64,000 bases of DNA from assembly GCA_963708725.1 (NCBI GenBank), contig CAVPTL010000009.1, positions 248,001 through 312,000 on the forward strand. Direction: 5' to 3'. This DNA comes from CAVPTL01 sp963708725. GTDB lineage: Bacteria > Actinomycetota > Thermoleophilia > Gaiellales > JAICJC01. Below are positions 16,038-23,711 of the stretch, one piece after another. The translations under genes and the position numbers were made by a program. Each line of letters begins with the position of its first letter. Positions within the stretch are counted from its first letter, which is position 1. The notes beneath the pieces were generated by a model. It had not been told where the DNA came from. It made no database searches and saw only the letters and a list, made by a program, of their open reading frames with translations.

Positions 16038-16337
16038 ATGAAGGGTGGGCGATCGCTCGGCCAGCGGCTTGCTGGCTACGAGGTACCCGACGATCAGCGG
16101 ATCGAGCGCTCATCGTTTGACCACGTACACATGCGCGGCCTCCGTCCGAGGATCGACGCGGTGCTCGACCAGGCCGTCGCCATCTTCGAGCTGGATCGGC
16201 TGCTGTACGACATCGAGGTCGAGGCCCAACACGAGTGGCTTCGCCGCATGATGGCGTTCGACGCCTACTGCGCGCGCCGCGACCGCGATGCCCGCCGCGC
16301 CGCCGATGGCGGGACCGGCACACCTCCTGTGCGATAA
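16038..16337 (+). CDS. Small charged protein of unknown function
   Basis: A 99-residue open frame with good actinobacterial codon use. The product is rich in Arg, Asp and Ala, with a predicted helical stretch around residues 35-75 (IDAVLDQAVAIFELDRLLYD). I do not recognise the family. It has no membrane segment or signal peptide. Its stop codon lies inside the -10 box of the downstream tRNA gene. It could be a real small gene or a chance frame; the reading frame is open on the strand opposite to the NIF3 gene and not a shadow of one. Confidence 0.5.
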   Translation: MKGGRSLGQRLAGYEVPDDQRIERSSFDHVHMRGLRPRIDAVLDQAVAIFELDRLLYDIEVEAQHEWLRRMMAFDAYCARRDRDARRAADGGTGTPPVR

Positions 16338-16338
16338 T
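16333..16338 (+). promoter_or_regulatory. -10 box for tRNA-Pro
   Basis: GATAAT ends ten bases before the mature tRNA 5' end at 16349. No convincing -35 is seen. Confidence 0.45.
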
Positions 16339-16348
16339 CCGCGCTCTC

Positions 16349-16422
16349 CGGGGCGTGGCGCAGCCTGGTAGCGCGCACCGTTCGGGTCGGTGAGGTCCCG
16401 AGTTCAAATCTCGGCGCCCCGA
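16349..16422 (+). tRNA. tRNA-Pro, anticodon CGG
   Basis: A complete 74-base cloverleaf: acceptor CGGGGCG with CGCCCCG, D arm GCGC-GCGC, anticodon arm CACCG-loop TTCGGGT-CGGTG giving anticodon CGG (reads CCG codons), variable AGGTC, T arm CCGAG-TTCAAAT-CTCGG, discriminator A. The CCA end is not encoded. A strong terminator follows directly. Confidence 0.96.
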
Positions 16423-16426
16423 TGAG

Positions 16427-16472
16427 GTGGAGCCGCCCAATGCGCTTCGGTTGGGCGGCTCCACGACCTTTT
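16427..16472 (+). terminator. Intrinsic terminator of tRNA-Pro
   Basis: A perfect 14-bp stem (GTGGAGCCGCCCAA with its complement, 16427-16440 and 16451-16464), a ten-base loop, and GACCTTTT after it. Confidence 0.9.
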
Positions 16473-16553
16473 GGCAGCACAGTGGGGTGGTCGAACACCC
16501 AGCGGCCACGGAAACTGGGCTAAACTCGGTTTTACTCCGACCAGGTTGTGAGA

Positions 16554-17192
16554 ATGAAACTGTTCCGCCCACCGCCATACCCGGTCATCCTCTTCGCCGC
16601 TGCGGCCGCAGGTGTTGTCGCCGCCCAGTGGGTGGCCGACCGTGAAGCTGCCGCCGCTCGGCTTGCCGCCGAACTCGCGGCCCAACCGACCGAGCCGGGC
16701 GTGAGCGAGAACGACGCCGTCGAGGTCGCTGCTCCGCCGATCGATGAGCCAGAGCTCGTCGTCGAGGAGGTGGCGGCCGACGACTGGGATGCCGACGCGG
16801 AGTGGGAGGGTGAGCTGGCCTACCGCGTGCTCAGCGATCAGGGTGCGTTCGACGTCGAGGAGATCGATCTTCCTGCGACCGAGGTGGAGGCCGAAGCCGA
16901 GCCGATCCGCGAGCTCGAGTTCGCGCAGGTGCTCGCGGAGAAACCACGCGAGAGCGATGAGATCGAGGCCACCGAGGCCACCGAAGTCGCCGAACATCAC
17001 GAGCCGGAGCCGGAGCTGGAGCCGGAGCTGGATCCGGATCCCAGCGAGTTCGCAGGGCTCCCTCGCCAGGCCCTGTTCGAGATGGCCAAGGAGCTGGGCG
17101 TCCCCATGAAGGACCTGATCGTGATGGACCGCGAGCAGCTGATCGACGCGATCGAACGGGCGGCTCCCGACCGCGTTCGCACGTCCCACTGA
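16554..17192 (+). CDS. Membrane-anchored acidic protein with a Rho-N/SAP-like C-terminus
   Basis: A 212-residue protein with three parts. Residues about 8-26 form one hydrophobic segment (YPVILFAAAAAGVVAAQW), so the protein is probably anchored with its body on one side of the membrane. Residues 30-165 are very rich in Glu, Asp, Pro and Ala, with repeats such as EPELEPELDPDP. The last 40 residues (LPRQALFEMAKELGVPMKD then MDREQLIDAIERA) resemble the small helix-extended-helix motif of Rho N-terminal or SAP domains, which bind nucleic acid. Function unknown. A TAAACT box at 16521-16526 may be its -10. GTG 16548 is an alternative start. Confidence 0.75.
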   Translation: MKLFRPPPYPVILFAAAAAGVVAAQWVADREAAAARLAAELAAQPTEPGVSENDAVEVAAPPIDEPELVVEEVAADDWDADAEWEGELAYRVLSDQGAFDVEEIDLPATEVEAEAEPIRELEFAQVLAEKPRESDEIEATEATEVAEHHEPEPELEPELDPDPSEFAGLPRQALFEMAKELGVPMKDLIVMDREQLIDAIERAAPDRVRTSH

Positions 17193-17205
17193 CGCGAGTT
17201 TCCGG

Positions 17206-17841
17206 TTAGGCCTGTCGGCGCTGAGCGCGCCAGGCCCTCACCCGCCGCCAGCCCTCGGCCGAGCCGACGAGGAGGAAGGCGAGCCCTGCACCCACGAGCA
17301 GGCCCAGCCACGGGTTGTCCTCGAACGCTCGCCCGCCGAAGTAGCCGGCGAGGCTCGCCTGTGCCGCCCAGATCAACGCCGCCGCAGCGTCGAAGGCCAT
17401 GAACCGGACCCAGCGCAGCTTCAGGAGGCCGCAGGCCAGCACCACGACCGTGCGGCCTCCCGGCACGAATCGGCCGATAATGATGAAGTACCCGCCGCGC
17501 TCCTGCACCTGCGCCTGGGCCTTGTCGACTTGCGCTTTGCGATCGCCGGTCAGGAGTCGTTGCGCCACTCGGCTCTTGCCCGCCGTGCGGCCGACCCAGT
17601 AGCCGGAGTTATCGCCGATGAATGCGCCCACCGCCGCGGAGATCAACACCAGCTCGATGCTGAGGTGCCCGGTACCCGCGAGCACGCCGGCCAGGATCAC
17701 CGCGGTCTCGCTTGGCACCACCGGGAACAGCACATCAAGGGCCGCCAGCCCAAGGATCAGCGCGTACGTCCAGGGTGAGTCTGAGACGAGGTTTGCGAGC
17801 GAATCGAAGGCGTTTGTGAGTGAGAGGAGGGTTAGCACCAC
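17206..17841 (-). CDS. DedA-family membrane protein
   Basis: The 211-residue protein has the DedA/SNARE-associated (VTT) domain: an entry with FPVVPSETAVILAG (Glu near residue 45), GAFIGDNSGYWVGR near 93-106, and GRFVPGGRTVVVLACGLLKL near 141-160, with about four or five membrane segments. Members are proton-dependent transporters or flippases of lipid carriers. It ends with a basic tail. The GTG start at 17841 follows a -10 box by six bases. Confidence 0.9.
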   Translation of the reverse strand: MVLTLLSLTNAFDSLANLVSDSPWTYALILGLAALDVLFPVVPSETAVILAGVLAGTGHLSIELVLISAAVGAFIGDNSGYWVGRTAGKSRVAQRLLTGDRKAQVDKAQAQVQERGGYFIIIGRFVPGGRTVVVLACGLLKLRWVRFMAFDAAAALIWAAQASLAGYFGGRAFEDNPWLGLLVGAGLAFLLVGSAEGWRRVRAWRAQRRQA

Positions 17842-17847
17842 GCGTGG

Positions 17848-17853
17848 AAGGTA
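17848..17853 (-). promoter_or_regulatory. -10 box for the DedA gene
   Basis: TACCTT, six bases, then GTG 17841 on the minus strand. Confidence 0.5.
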
Positions 17854-17887
17854 GTGGATCGGCCCCGCTGCAACCGGCGGGCATGTC

Positions 17888-17893
17888 TAGGAT
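17888..17893 (+). promoter_or_regulatory. -10 box for the ABC exporter pair
   Basis: TAGGAT, six bases, then GTG 17900. Confidence 0.55.
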
Positions 17894-17899
17894 GGTGAC

Positions 17900-18628
17900 G
17901 TGAACGAGGCCGTCTGCAGCCCAGCCATCACCGTCGCTGATCTGCAGGTTGATCGCGGCGGCCGTCCGGTATTGAAGGCATTGACGCTGGACATCTCAGC
18001 CGGATCGGTGACCGGGCTGCTGGGCCCGAGCGGGTGTGGCAAGTCGACACTGATGCGAGCTATCGTCGGCGTCCAGATCGTCGCGTCGGGGGCCGTGACC
18101 GTGCTCGGTCAGCCCGCCGGCTCGCGAGAGCTTCGCCGTCGGGTTGGATACGTGACCCAAGCGCCCTCGGTGTATGGCGACCTGAGCGTGGTGGAGAATC
18201 TCAAGTTCTTCGCCGCCGTCGTGGGCGCCGATCGGGCCCGTATCGGCGAGGTCGTCGAGACCGTTGGCCTCGGCGGTTTCGAGGACCGCGTGGCCGGCGC
18301 GCTCTCGGGCGGCCAACGATCGCGGGTGTCCCTCGCGACCGCCCTGCTCGGCCGGCCCGATGTGCTCGTGCTCGACGAGCCCACCGTCGGCCTCGATCCG
18401 GTGCTGCGCGCCGAGCTGTGGCAGACGTTTCACGATCTGGCGGCACGCGGGACGACGCTTTTGGTCTCGAGCCACGTCATGGATGAGGCCTCCGAATGTC
18501 ACTCGCTGCTTCTGATGCGTGACGGGGCGCTGCTCCGTCACACGACACCCGACGACTTGCGTCGCGAGACCGGCGAGGCCGACATGGGGCGAGCGTTCCT
18601 GGCAGTGATCAAACGGGCGCCCGCGTGA
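17900..18628 (+). CDS. ABC transporter ATP-binding protein (ABC-2 exporter)
   Basis: The 242-residue nucleotide-binding protein has Walker A GPSGCGKST at 42-50, the signature LSGGQRSRVSLATALL, Walker B VLVLDEPTVGLD and the switch His in LLVSSHVMDEA. The organisation matches drug- or polysaccharide-exporting ABC-2 systems. It overlaps the permease gene downstream by four bases (GTGA), so the pair forms one transporter. The substrate cannot be told from sequence. Confidence 0.93.
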   Translation: MNEAVCSPAITVADLQVDRGGRPVLKALTLDISAGSVTGLLGPSGCGKSTLMRAIVGVQIVASGAVTVLGQPAGSRELRRRVGYVTQAPSVYGDLSVVENLKFFAAVVGADRARIGEVVETVGLGGFEDRVAGALSGGQRSRVSLATALLGRPDVLVLDEPTVGLDPVLRAELWQTFHDLAARGTTLLVSSHVMDEASECHSLLLMRDGALLRHTTPDDLRRETGEADMGRAFLAVIKRAPA

Positions 18629-19362
18629 GTCCCCAGGTCACCCTCGCGATCGCCCAACGGGTGCTGTGGCAGATCCGTCGCGACCCACGGACGATCGCGA
18701 TGCTGCTGGTGGTGCCGGTTGTACTGCTCACGCTCCTGAAGTTCGTGTTCGAAGGACAGGCGAGCACGTTTCAGGCCATCGGTGCGCCCATGTGCGGTCT
18801 GTTTCCGTTCGTGATCATGTTCCTGATCACCTCGATCGCGATGCTGCGCGAACGCACCACAGGCACTCTGGAGCGACTGATGACGCTGCCCATGGGAAAG
18901 CTCGACCTGCTCGCCGGGTACGGTCTCGCTTTCGGGTTTCTGGCGACGATCCAGGCGATCGTCGTGTGCCTCGTCGGTTTTCTCGCGCTTGGCCTGAACG
19001 CCGCCCACGGAGCGTGGCTGGTCGGGCTGCTGGCGATTGCCAACGCCCTGCTGGGGATGGCACTCGGCTTGTTCGTGAGCGCGTTTGCCCGAACCGAGTT
19101 TCAGGCCGTTCAGTTCATGCCTGCGTTCATCCTTCCGCAGTTGCTCCTGTGCGGCCTCTTCATCGAGCGTAGCGAGATGGCGGCGCTGCTCTACTGGCTG
19201 TCGTTCGCGCTACCGCTCACCTACGCCTACGACGGCCTGGCCCGCACAACCAGTCCCGCGCCACTCGGCTCGCACTTTGCCTGGGATGTTGTCGCTGTCA
19301 TCGGCTTCACCCTGGCATCGCTTGCTCTGGGCGCGGCGACGCTCAAGCGCAGGACCGCCTGA
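18625..19362 (+). CDS. ABC-2 type permease
   Basis: A 245-residue membrane protein with six predicted spans, the normal size for an ABC-2 permease. A conserved-looking stretch is MLRERTTGTLERLMTLPMGK (residues about 73-92), the signature loop of this family (also seen in multidrug and daunorubicin-type exporters), followed by FALPLTYAYDGLA near the end. It pairs with the ATP-binding protein encoded immediately upstream. Its stop lies three bases from the end of the convergent aminotransferase gene. Confidence 0.9.
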   Translation: MSPQVTLAIAQRVLWQIRRDPRTIAMLLVVPVVLLTLLKFVFEGQASTFQAIGAPMCGLFPFVIMFLITSIAMLRERTTGTLERLMTLPMGKLDLLAGYGLAFGFLATIQAIVVCLVGFLALGLNAAHGAWLVGLLAIANALLGMALGLFVSAFARTEFQAVQFMPAFILPQLLLCGLFIERSEMAALLYWLSFALPLTYAYDGLARTTSPAPLGSHFAWDVVAVIGFTLASLALGAATLKRRTA

Positions 19363-19365
19363 GCG

Positions 19366-20577
19366 CTACTGCGAGTAGCTCTCGAAGAAGCGGCCGATGC
19401 GGGTGATCGCGTCTTCGAGATCGCTGACCGGGGGCAGTGTGACCAGCCGGAAGTGGTCGGTCGTGGGGATGTTGAACGCCGAGCCATGGGCGATCAGGAT
19501 CCGCTCGCTGCGGAGCAGGTCGAGTGCCATCTGCTCGTCGTTTGCGATCGGCAGCACGGCCGGGTCGATCCGCGGGAACGCGTACAGGGCGCCCAGGGGC
19601 TTCACGCACGACACTCCCGGGATCGCGTTGAGAAGCTCCCAGGAGCGGTTTCGCTGTTCCAGGAGTCGCCCCCCGGGGAGCACCAGGGCCTCGATCGTCT
19701 CGGGGCTCTCGAGTGCGATCGCAATCGCGTGTTGTGCCGGAACGTTGGGGCAAAGCCGCATGTTGGCGAGCACCGTGAGCCCCTCGAGATAGCTGCGCGC
19801 CTGCTCTCGAGGGCCCGAAACCACCGCCCAGCCGCTGCGAAACCCGGCCACGCGGCTCGATTTGGAGAGGCCGCTCATCGTCACGCACAGGACGTCGGGG
19901 GCGATCGCCGCGGTGACCACGTGCTCGGCGTCGTCGTACAGAATCCGGTCGTAGATCTCGTCGGCAAAGAGCACCAGGCCGTGCCGCTCGGCGATCCGTG
20001 CGATCCCGGCCAGAAGCGCTTCGGGGTACACCGCGCCGGTCGGGTTGTTGGGATTGATGACCACCAGCGCGCGCGTTCGAGCTGTGATCCGGGCCTCGAT
20101 GTCCTCGAGGTCGGGCAGCCACCCAGACGCCTCGTCACATCGGTAGTACACCGGCCGTCCGCCGCAGAGCGTGGTTACTGCTGTCCAGAGCGGATAGTCA
20201 GGCGCGGGGATCAGCACCTCGTCGCCATCGTCAAGCAGTGCCTGCAACGCCATCTGGATCAGCTCGGACACCCCGTTTCCGATGTAGACGTCGGAGACGT
20301 CGATGTCATCGACGCCGCGGCTGCGGTAGTCCGCGACGATCGCCTCGCGGGCCGAGAGCAGGCCGCGAGACTCTCCATAGCCGACCGAGCTTGGCAGGTT
20401 GGCGACGATATCGCGCAAGAGTTCGGGCGGTGCTTCGAATCCAAAAGGGGCGGGATTGCCGATATTCAGCTTGAGGATCACGTGACCCTCGCGCTCCAGC
20501 GCAAGCGCCTCCTCCAGCACGGGGCCACGCACGTCGTAGGCGACGCTCGCGAGCTTCTTTGACTGCACGATCTGCAT
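19366..20577 (-). CDS. Class I/II pyridoxal-phosphate aminotransferase (alanine transaminase-like)
   Basis: The 403-residue enzyme shows the fold-type I motifs: GNPAPFGFEAP and GYGESRGL at the N-terminus, VINPNNPTGAVYP (Asn near residue 177 region), FADEIYDRILYD, and the cofactor lysine Lys239 in SGLSKSSRVAGFRSGW. The N-terminal pattern (MQIVQSKKLASVAYDVRGPV) is like the AlaA group of alanine/valine transaminases that use glutamate. The exact substrate is inferred from this similarity. The ATG follows a -10 box by eight bases. Confidence 0.92.
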   Translation of the reverse strand: MQIVQSKKLASVAYDVRGPVLEEALALEREGHVILKLNIGNPAPFGFEAPPELLRDIVANLPSSVGYGESRGLLSAREAIVADYRSRGVDDIDVSDVYIGNGVSELIQMALQALLDDGDEVLIPAPDYPLWTAVTTLCGGRPVYYRCDEASGWLPDLEDIEARITARTRALVVINPNNPTGAVYPEALLAGIARIAERHGLVLFADEIYDRILYDDAEHVVTAAIAPDVLCVTMSGLSKSSRVAGFRSGWAVVSGPREQARSYLEGLTVLANMRLCPNVPAQHAIAIALESPETIEALVLPGGRLLEQRNRSWELLNAIPGVSCVKPLGALYAFPRIDPAVLPIANDEQMALDLLRSERILIAHGSAFNIPTTDHFRLVTLPPVSDLEDAITRIGRFFESYSQ

Positions 20578-20585
20578 GGCCGGGG

Positions 20586-20591
20586 AACCTA
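20586..20591 (-). promoter_or_regulatory. -10 box for the aminotransferase
   Basis: TAGGTT, eight bases, then ATG 20577 on the minus strand; it lies six bases from the divergent -10 at 20597. Confidence 0.5.
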
Positions 20592-20596
20592 CTCAC

Positions 20597-20602
20597 TACA
20601 GT
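20597..20602 (+). promoter_or_regulatory. -10 box for the EcsC-like gene
   Basis: TACAGT, seven bases, then ATG 20610. Confidence 0.55.
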
Positions 20603-20609
20603 TCGGGTC

Positions 20610-21290
20610 ATGCGCCGCTCTCTCGATGTGGTGGTCGATCGGCTCGCGGCGTCCCTCACCCGCGCGACCGAGGCTGCGCTTCGCGGTGTCATCACCCGCC
20701 GCGGACCTGCGATCGAGCGCGCCGGCGATCGGCTGCGCAAGAAGCATCCACACCTGGGCCGGGCAAAGCTTTCACGAGTCGCAATGGGGAGACGCGCGTT
20801 GCACCTTGCAGGCACGGGGGCTGCCAGCGCGATTCCCGCGATCATCCCCGGCCCTGGCACCACCGCCGAGGTCAGTGCAGCCCTCGGCGATCTCGCGCTT
20901 CTGACCGCCGCCCAGATCGAGCTGGTGCTGACGATCGCCTACCTGTATGACCGGCCACTGGCCGACCACGAGGCTCGGCGCCTGGATGTGCTGATGGCAC
21001 TCGGCGTTGATGCCGGCGTCGTCAAGCTGGGACGCTCGGGTGTCGTGACCCTCGCCGGCGAGAAGATCCCGCTCTCGGAGTTCGACGCGGCGTCGATCGA
21101 CGTGCTGGCCGCACGCGTCAACCGCAAGCTCGCGACGCAGGTGGCCTCGCGGCTGGCCCGCCGCCGCGCACACGTCATCATCGGACGTGAGATCCCCGTG
21201 CTCGGGATCGGGATCGCAGCGACCTACAACCTGTGGTCCACCCGCACCATCGGGGTTGCCGCGATCCGCTACTTCGAGCACGTCAGTTGA
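20610..21290 (+). CDS. EcsC-like protein of unknown function
   Basis: A 226-residue protein. The central part (GAASAIPAIIPGPGTTAEVSA then LGDLALLTAAQIELVLTIA) matches the glycine-rich amphipathic pattern of the EcsC family, named after a gene beside a Bacillus ABC transporter but of unknown biochemical role. A basic N-terminal third precedes it and a second hydrophobic stretch (VLGIGIAATYNLWSTRTIGV) ends it, so membrane association is likely. It starts divergently from the aminotransferase and overlaps the convergent yqgE-like gene by eight bases. Confidence 0.65.
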   Translation: MRRSLDVVVDRLAASLTRATEAALRGVITRRGPAIERAGDRLRKKHPHLGRAKLSRVAMGRRALHLAGTGAASAIPAIIPGPGTTAEVSAALGDLALLTAAQIELVLTIAYLYDRPLADHEARRLDVLMALGVDAGVVKLGRSGVVTLAGEKIPLSEFDAASIDVLAARVNRKLATQVASRLARRRAHVIIGREIPVLGIGIAATYNLWSTRTIGVAAIRYFEHVS

Positions 21291-21840
21291 GGCTGGGATC
21301 CTCGGGCATTGATGCGACCAGCCGGTAGCGCGAGCCCTTGCGCTTGAGCACGCGGTTCCAGAGCGTGGAGCTGTCGTCGGAGAACACGTCTCCGGGAAGC
21401 GCCGGCTCGGTGAACCACGCCTCCTCATCGAGCTCGCCGTCGAGCTGTCCCTCACTCCAACCGGCATAGCCCGCGAACAGTCGCACGCGTGCGACCCCGT
21501 CGAGCATCTCGTCGATGTCCTCGCCCATGTCGATTGGCGCGATCGGCCCGACCAGTCGAGCATCATCGTCCTCGGGCATGTCGCTGTACTCGGCCAGCGC
21601 AATCACCGCCTGCGGCTGTACCGGCCCACCAACGAACACCTCGTCGTCCTCGGCCACCACGCCCTCCAGGTCGGGCACCGCGTCGGCGGCCGAAACGCCG
21701 CTGGGGCGGTTCAAGACGACCCCGAGTGCGCCCTCGGCGGTGTGCTCGAGAATCAACACCACCGAGCGGTGAAAGTTGGGGTCTACCAGCGCCGGTGTGG
21801 CGATCAGCAGATGACCTTTGAGCGAGGGGGATTCGGCCAT
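21283..21840 (-). CDS. yqgE: YqgE/AlgH family protein (UPF0301)
   Basis: The 185-residue protein has the family pattern from the start: LKGHLLIATPALVDPNFHRSV (split by normal variation), VVLILEHTAEGALGVVLNRP, VFVGGPVQPQAVIAL, and RLFAGYAGWSEGQLDGELDEEAW near residue 125. AlgH was once called a transcriptional regulator, but the structure gives no DNA-binding domain, and the function is unknown. A -10 box at 21847-21852 precedes the ATG. Confidence 0.93.
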   Translation of the reverse strand: MAESPSLKGHLLIATPALVDPNFHRSVVLILEHTAEGALGVVLNRPSGVSAADAVPDLEGVVAEDDEVFVGGPVQPQAVIALAEYSDMPEDDDARLVGPIAPIDMGEDIDEMLDGVARVRLFAGYAGWSEGQLDGELDEEAWFTEPALPGDVFSDDSSTLWNRVLKRKGSRYRLVASMPEDPSLN

Positions 21841-21846
21841 CCCCGA

Positions 21847-21852
21847 AGTTTA
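21847..21852 (-). promoter_or_regulatory. -10 box for yqgE
   Basis: TAAACT, six bases, then ATG 21840 on the minus strand. Confidence 0.5.
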
Positions 21853-22857
21853 CGGTCGTGCTATGAGGCGCGCACCATCGGGCTGCCCGTTCAGCAGGCC
21901 CTGCGCCCACATCCAATGGCCAAACCGGGTCCATGCCTGCCGGTTCAGCGCCGAGGTGCGAAGCAGGCGAAGCGTCGCCGGCACGCTCTTGTCGATCTGG
22001 CCGAGGTAGTCGCGGGAGCTGTGCGCGCGCATGATCGCGACCGCGTCCTGAGGATGTGCCCGCGCCCACGCGGTGGAGGCGGTCAGCGCTGCCACGAACT
22101 TTCGCACCGTCTTTCGGTACACGGGGTCCTTTTTCATCCGCGGGCGGTTGGCGACGATCACGAGCTCGTCGTAGCGCGGCACGCCATATTGGTCGACCGG
22201 GAACACCGTCGTTGCCAGGCCATGCGCCCGGGCCTCAATGCCCTCGATGTTCTGGAAGCCACCTGCGATCGCATCGACCCTGCCCGAGAGCAGCGCGGGC
22301 AGCAGATTGAAGCCCACCGTGACCAGGTGCACCGAGTCGGCGGGGATACCGGCCGTCTTCAGCATCGTATTGACATAGGCGGTGGTCGAGGTGCTTCCGT
22401 CCACGCCGATCGTCTTGCCACGCAGGTCGTTGATCGTGTGAATGCCGCGGTCGGTGCGCGCGATGATCGAGTTGAGCGCCGTGGGTACGAGCGCGGCCAC
22501 CGCAGCCACCGGGATCTCCTTCTGAGCGGCGTAGAACACCTCCGGTTCGTACGAGACGCCGAGGTCGGCGCGGTTGGCGCCGACGAACTTGATCGGATCC
22601 GACACGTCGGCGGGTGTCAGCGGGGTGACGTCGAGGCCGGCCCTGGCGAAGAAGCCCTTGTCGATGCCGGCGTAGATGCCGACGTGGTCGGGGTTCGGGT
22701 ACCAGTCGAGCGCCAATGTGACCTTCGTCGGCCCCGTGGTCGCCGAGTCAGTCGTCGTCGACGAAGCGTCGCCGGAGCTCCCGCAACCGGCGGCAAATAG
22801 CGCCACGGCGAGTGCTATCAGCGTGACCGGAAGGAGGTGGTGAAGTCGTGATTGCAT
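21850..22857 (-). CDS. thiY: Thiamine-precursor ABC transporter substrate-binding lipoprotein (ThiY-like)
   Basis: The 335-residue protein has a lipoprotein signal (LFAAGC, lipid Cys near residue 25) and an NMT1/THI5-like solute-binding domain: VTLALDWYPNPDHVGIYAGIDKGFF near residues 45-69 (read in two pieces), then LRGKTIGVDG and LLSGRVDAIAGG. This is the pattern of ThiY, which binds the pyrimidine precursor N-formyl-4-amino-5-aminomethyl-2-methylpyrimidine. The TPP riboswitch immediately upstream supports a thiamine role. Its permease and ATPase are encoded upstream of the riboswitch. Confidence 0.9.
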   Translation of the reverse strand: MQSRLHHLLPVTLIALAVALFAAGCGSSGDASSTTTDSATTGPTKVTLALDWYPNPDHVGIYAGIDKGFFARAGLDVTPLTPADVSDPIKFVGANRADLGVSYEPEVFYAAQKEIPVAAVAALVPTALNSIIARTDRGIHTINDLRGKTIGVDGSTSTTAYVNTMLKTAGIPADSVHLVTVGFNLLPALLSGRVDAIAGGFQNIEGIEARAHGLATTVFPVDQYGVPRYDELVIVANRPRMKKDPVYRKTVRKFVAALTASTAWARAHPQDAVAIMRAHSSRDYLGQIDKSVPATLRLLRTSALNRQAWTRFGHWMWAQGLLNGQPDGARLIARP

Positions 22858-22859
22858 CG

Positions 22860-22946
22860 CTGCATCCCTTCGCTGGCATTACCCAGATCAGGTTCGCGGG
22901 TCGGCACATTTCTGCGCCCTCTCAGCCCCTGCGGGACTCCCCGGCA
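22860..22946 (-). ncRNA. TPP riboswitch (THI element)
   Basis: The minus strand carries the conserved aptamer parts in order: CGGGGAGTCCC, GGGGCTGAGAGGG, then CGAACCTGATCTGGGTAAT and GCCAGCGAAGGGA. It ends about four bases before the thiY ATG, and AAGGGA in its 3' strand is the only ribosome binding site for thiY. Control of translation initiation by thiamine pyrophosphate is therefore likely. Confidence 0.95.
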
Positions 22947-22967
22947 AACGGTTCGTATGTGGGCAGA

Positions 22968-23711
22968 CTATCGCGGCTGGCGCGACCAGGGCGCGACCAC
23001 CCGCTGCACCACGCCAACTCCCCAAAAGAGGATCAGCGCGAGCATCGCAAGCACGAGGACAGCAGCCCCGATCAGGGCGGTGTCGAACTGATCGTTGGCC
23101 TCGCGGATCGTGAACCCAAGCCCGGCGGAGGAGCCGACGAACTCGGCGAACAGGGCCGCGATCGCCGTGTAGGAGGCGGCCACCCGCGCGCCTGAGAAGA
23201 TCGACGGAAGGGCCGCGGGAAACTCGACGCGGCGAAAGATGGCGGCGTCGCCGGCGTGCAGAGTGCGCATCATCCGCCGGTATTCGGGATCGACGCCCTC
23301 GAAGCCGTCGATCGCACCGACGGTGATCGGAAAGAAGCAGACCAGCGCGATGATCACGAGCTTCGGCGCGAGGCCGAATCCCAGGTAGACCACCAGCAGC
23401 GGCGCGAGCGCCACCAACGGCACACTCTGCGACGCCGTCAAGACGGGGTAGAGCGCGCGTCGAAGGGTCGCCGACCGGTGAAGCACGGTCGCGGTGCCAA
23501 GCCCGGTCACGATCGCAAGCGCAAACCCGGCGATCATCTCGCCAAACGTGTGCAGCGCATCGGTGAAGAGGCTCGAGCGCTCGTCCCACAGGGTGCTGAG
23601 GACGTCGGTCGGGGAGGGCAGCAGGTAGTTGGGCACGTTTCGCAGATCCACCCACGCCTGCCAGGCCAAAAACAGCGCGATCAGGACGACCACCCAACCG
23701 AAGCGCCTCAT
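22968..23711 (-). CDS. thiX: ABC transporter permease (ThiX-like)
   Basis: A 247-residue membrane protein with six spans and the BPD_transp_1 features: the EAA-like loop EYRRMMRTLHAGDAAIFRRVEFPAALPSIFSGARVA (shown here as EYRRMMRTLHAGDAAIF then VEFPAALPSIFSG). It resembles the TauC/SsuC/ThiX group. It overlaps thiZ by four bases upstream and is followed by the riboswitch and thiY. Its own start is not downstream of the riboswitch, so TPP should not control it directly. Confidence 0.9.
   Translation of the reverse strand: MRRFGWVVVLIALFLAWQAWVDLRNVPNYLLPSPTDVLSTLWDERSSLFTDALHTFGEMIAGFALAIVTGLGTATVLHRSATLRRALYPVLTASQSVPLVALAPLLVVYLGFGLAPKLVIIALVCFFPITVGAIDGFEGVDPEYRRMMRTLHAGDAAIFRRVEFPAALPSIFSGARVAASYTAIAALFAEFVGSSAGLGFTIREANDQFDTALIGAAVLVLAMLALILFWGVGVVQRVVAPWSRQPR

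Noticed and set aside
18625..18633. Possible frameshift between the two ABC genes
   Set aside because: It is a normal GTGA overlap of four bases.
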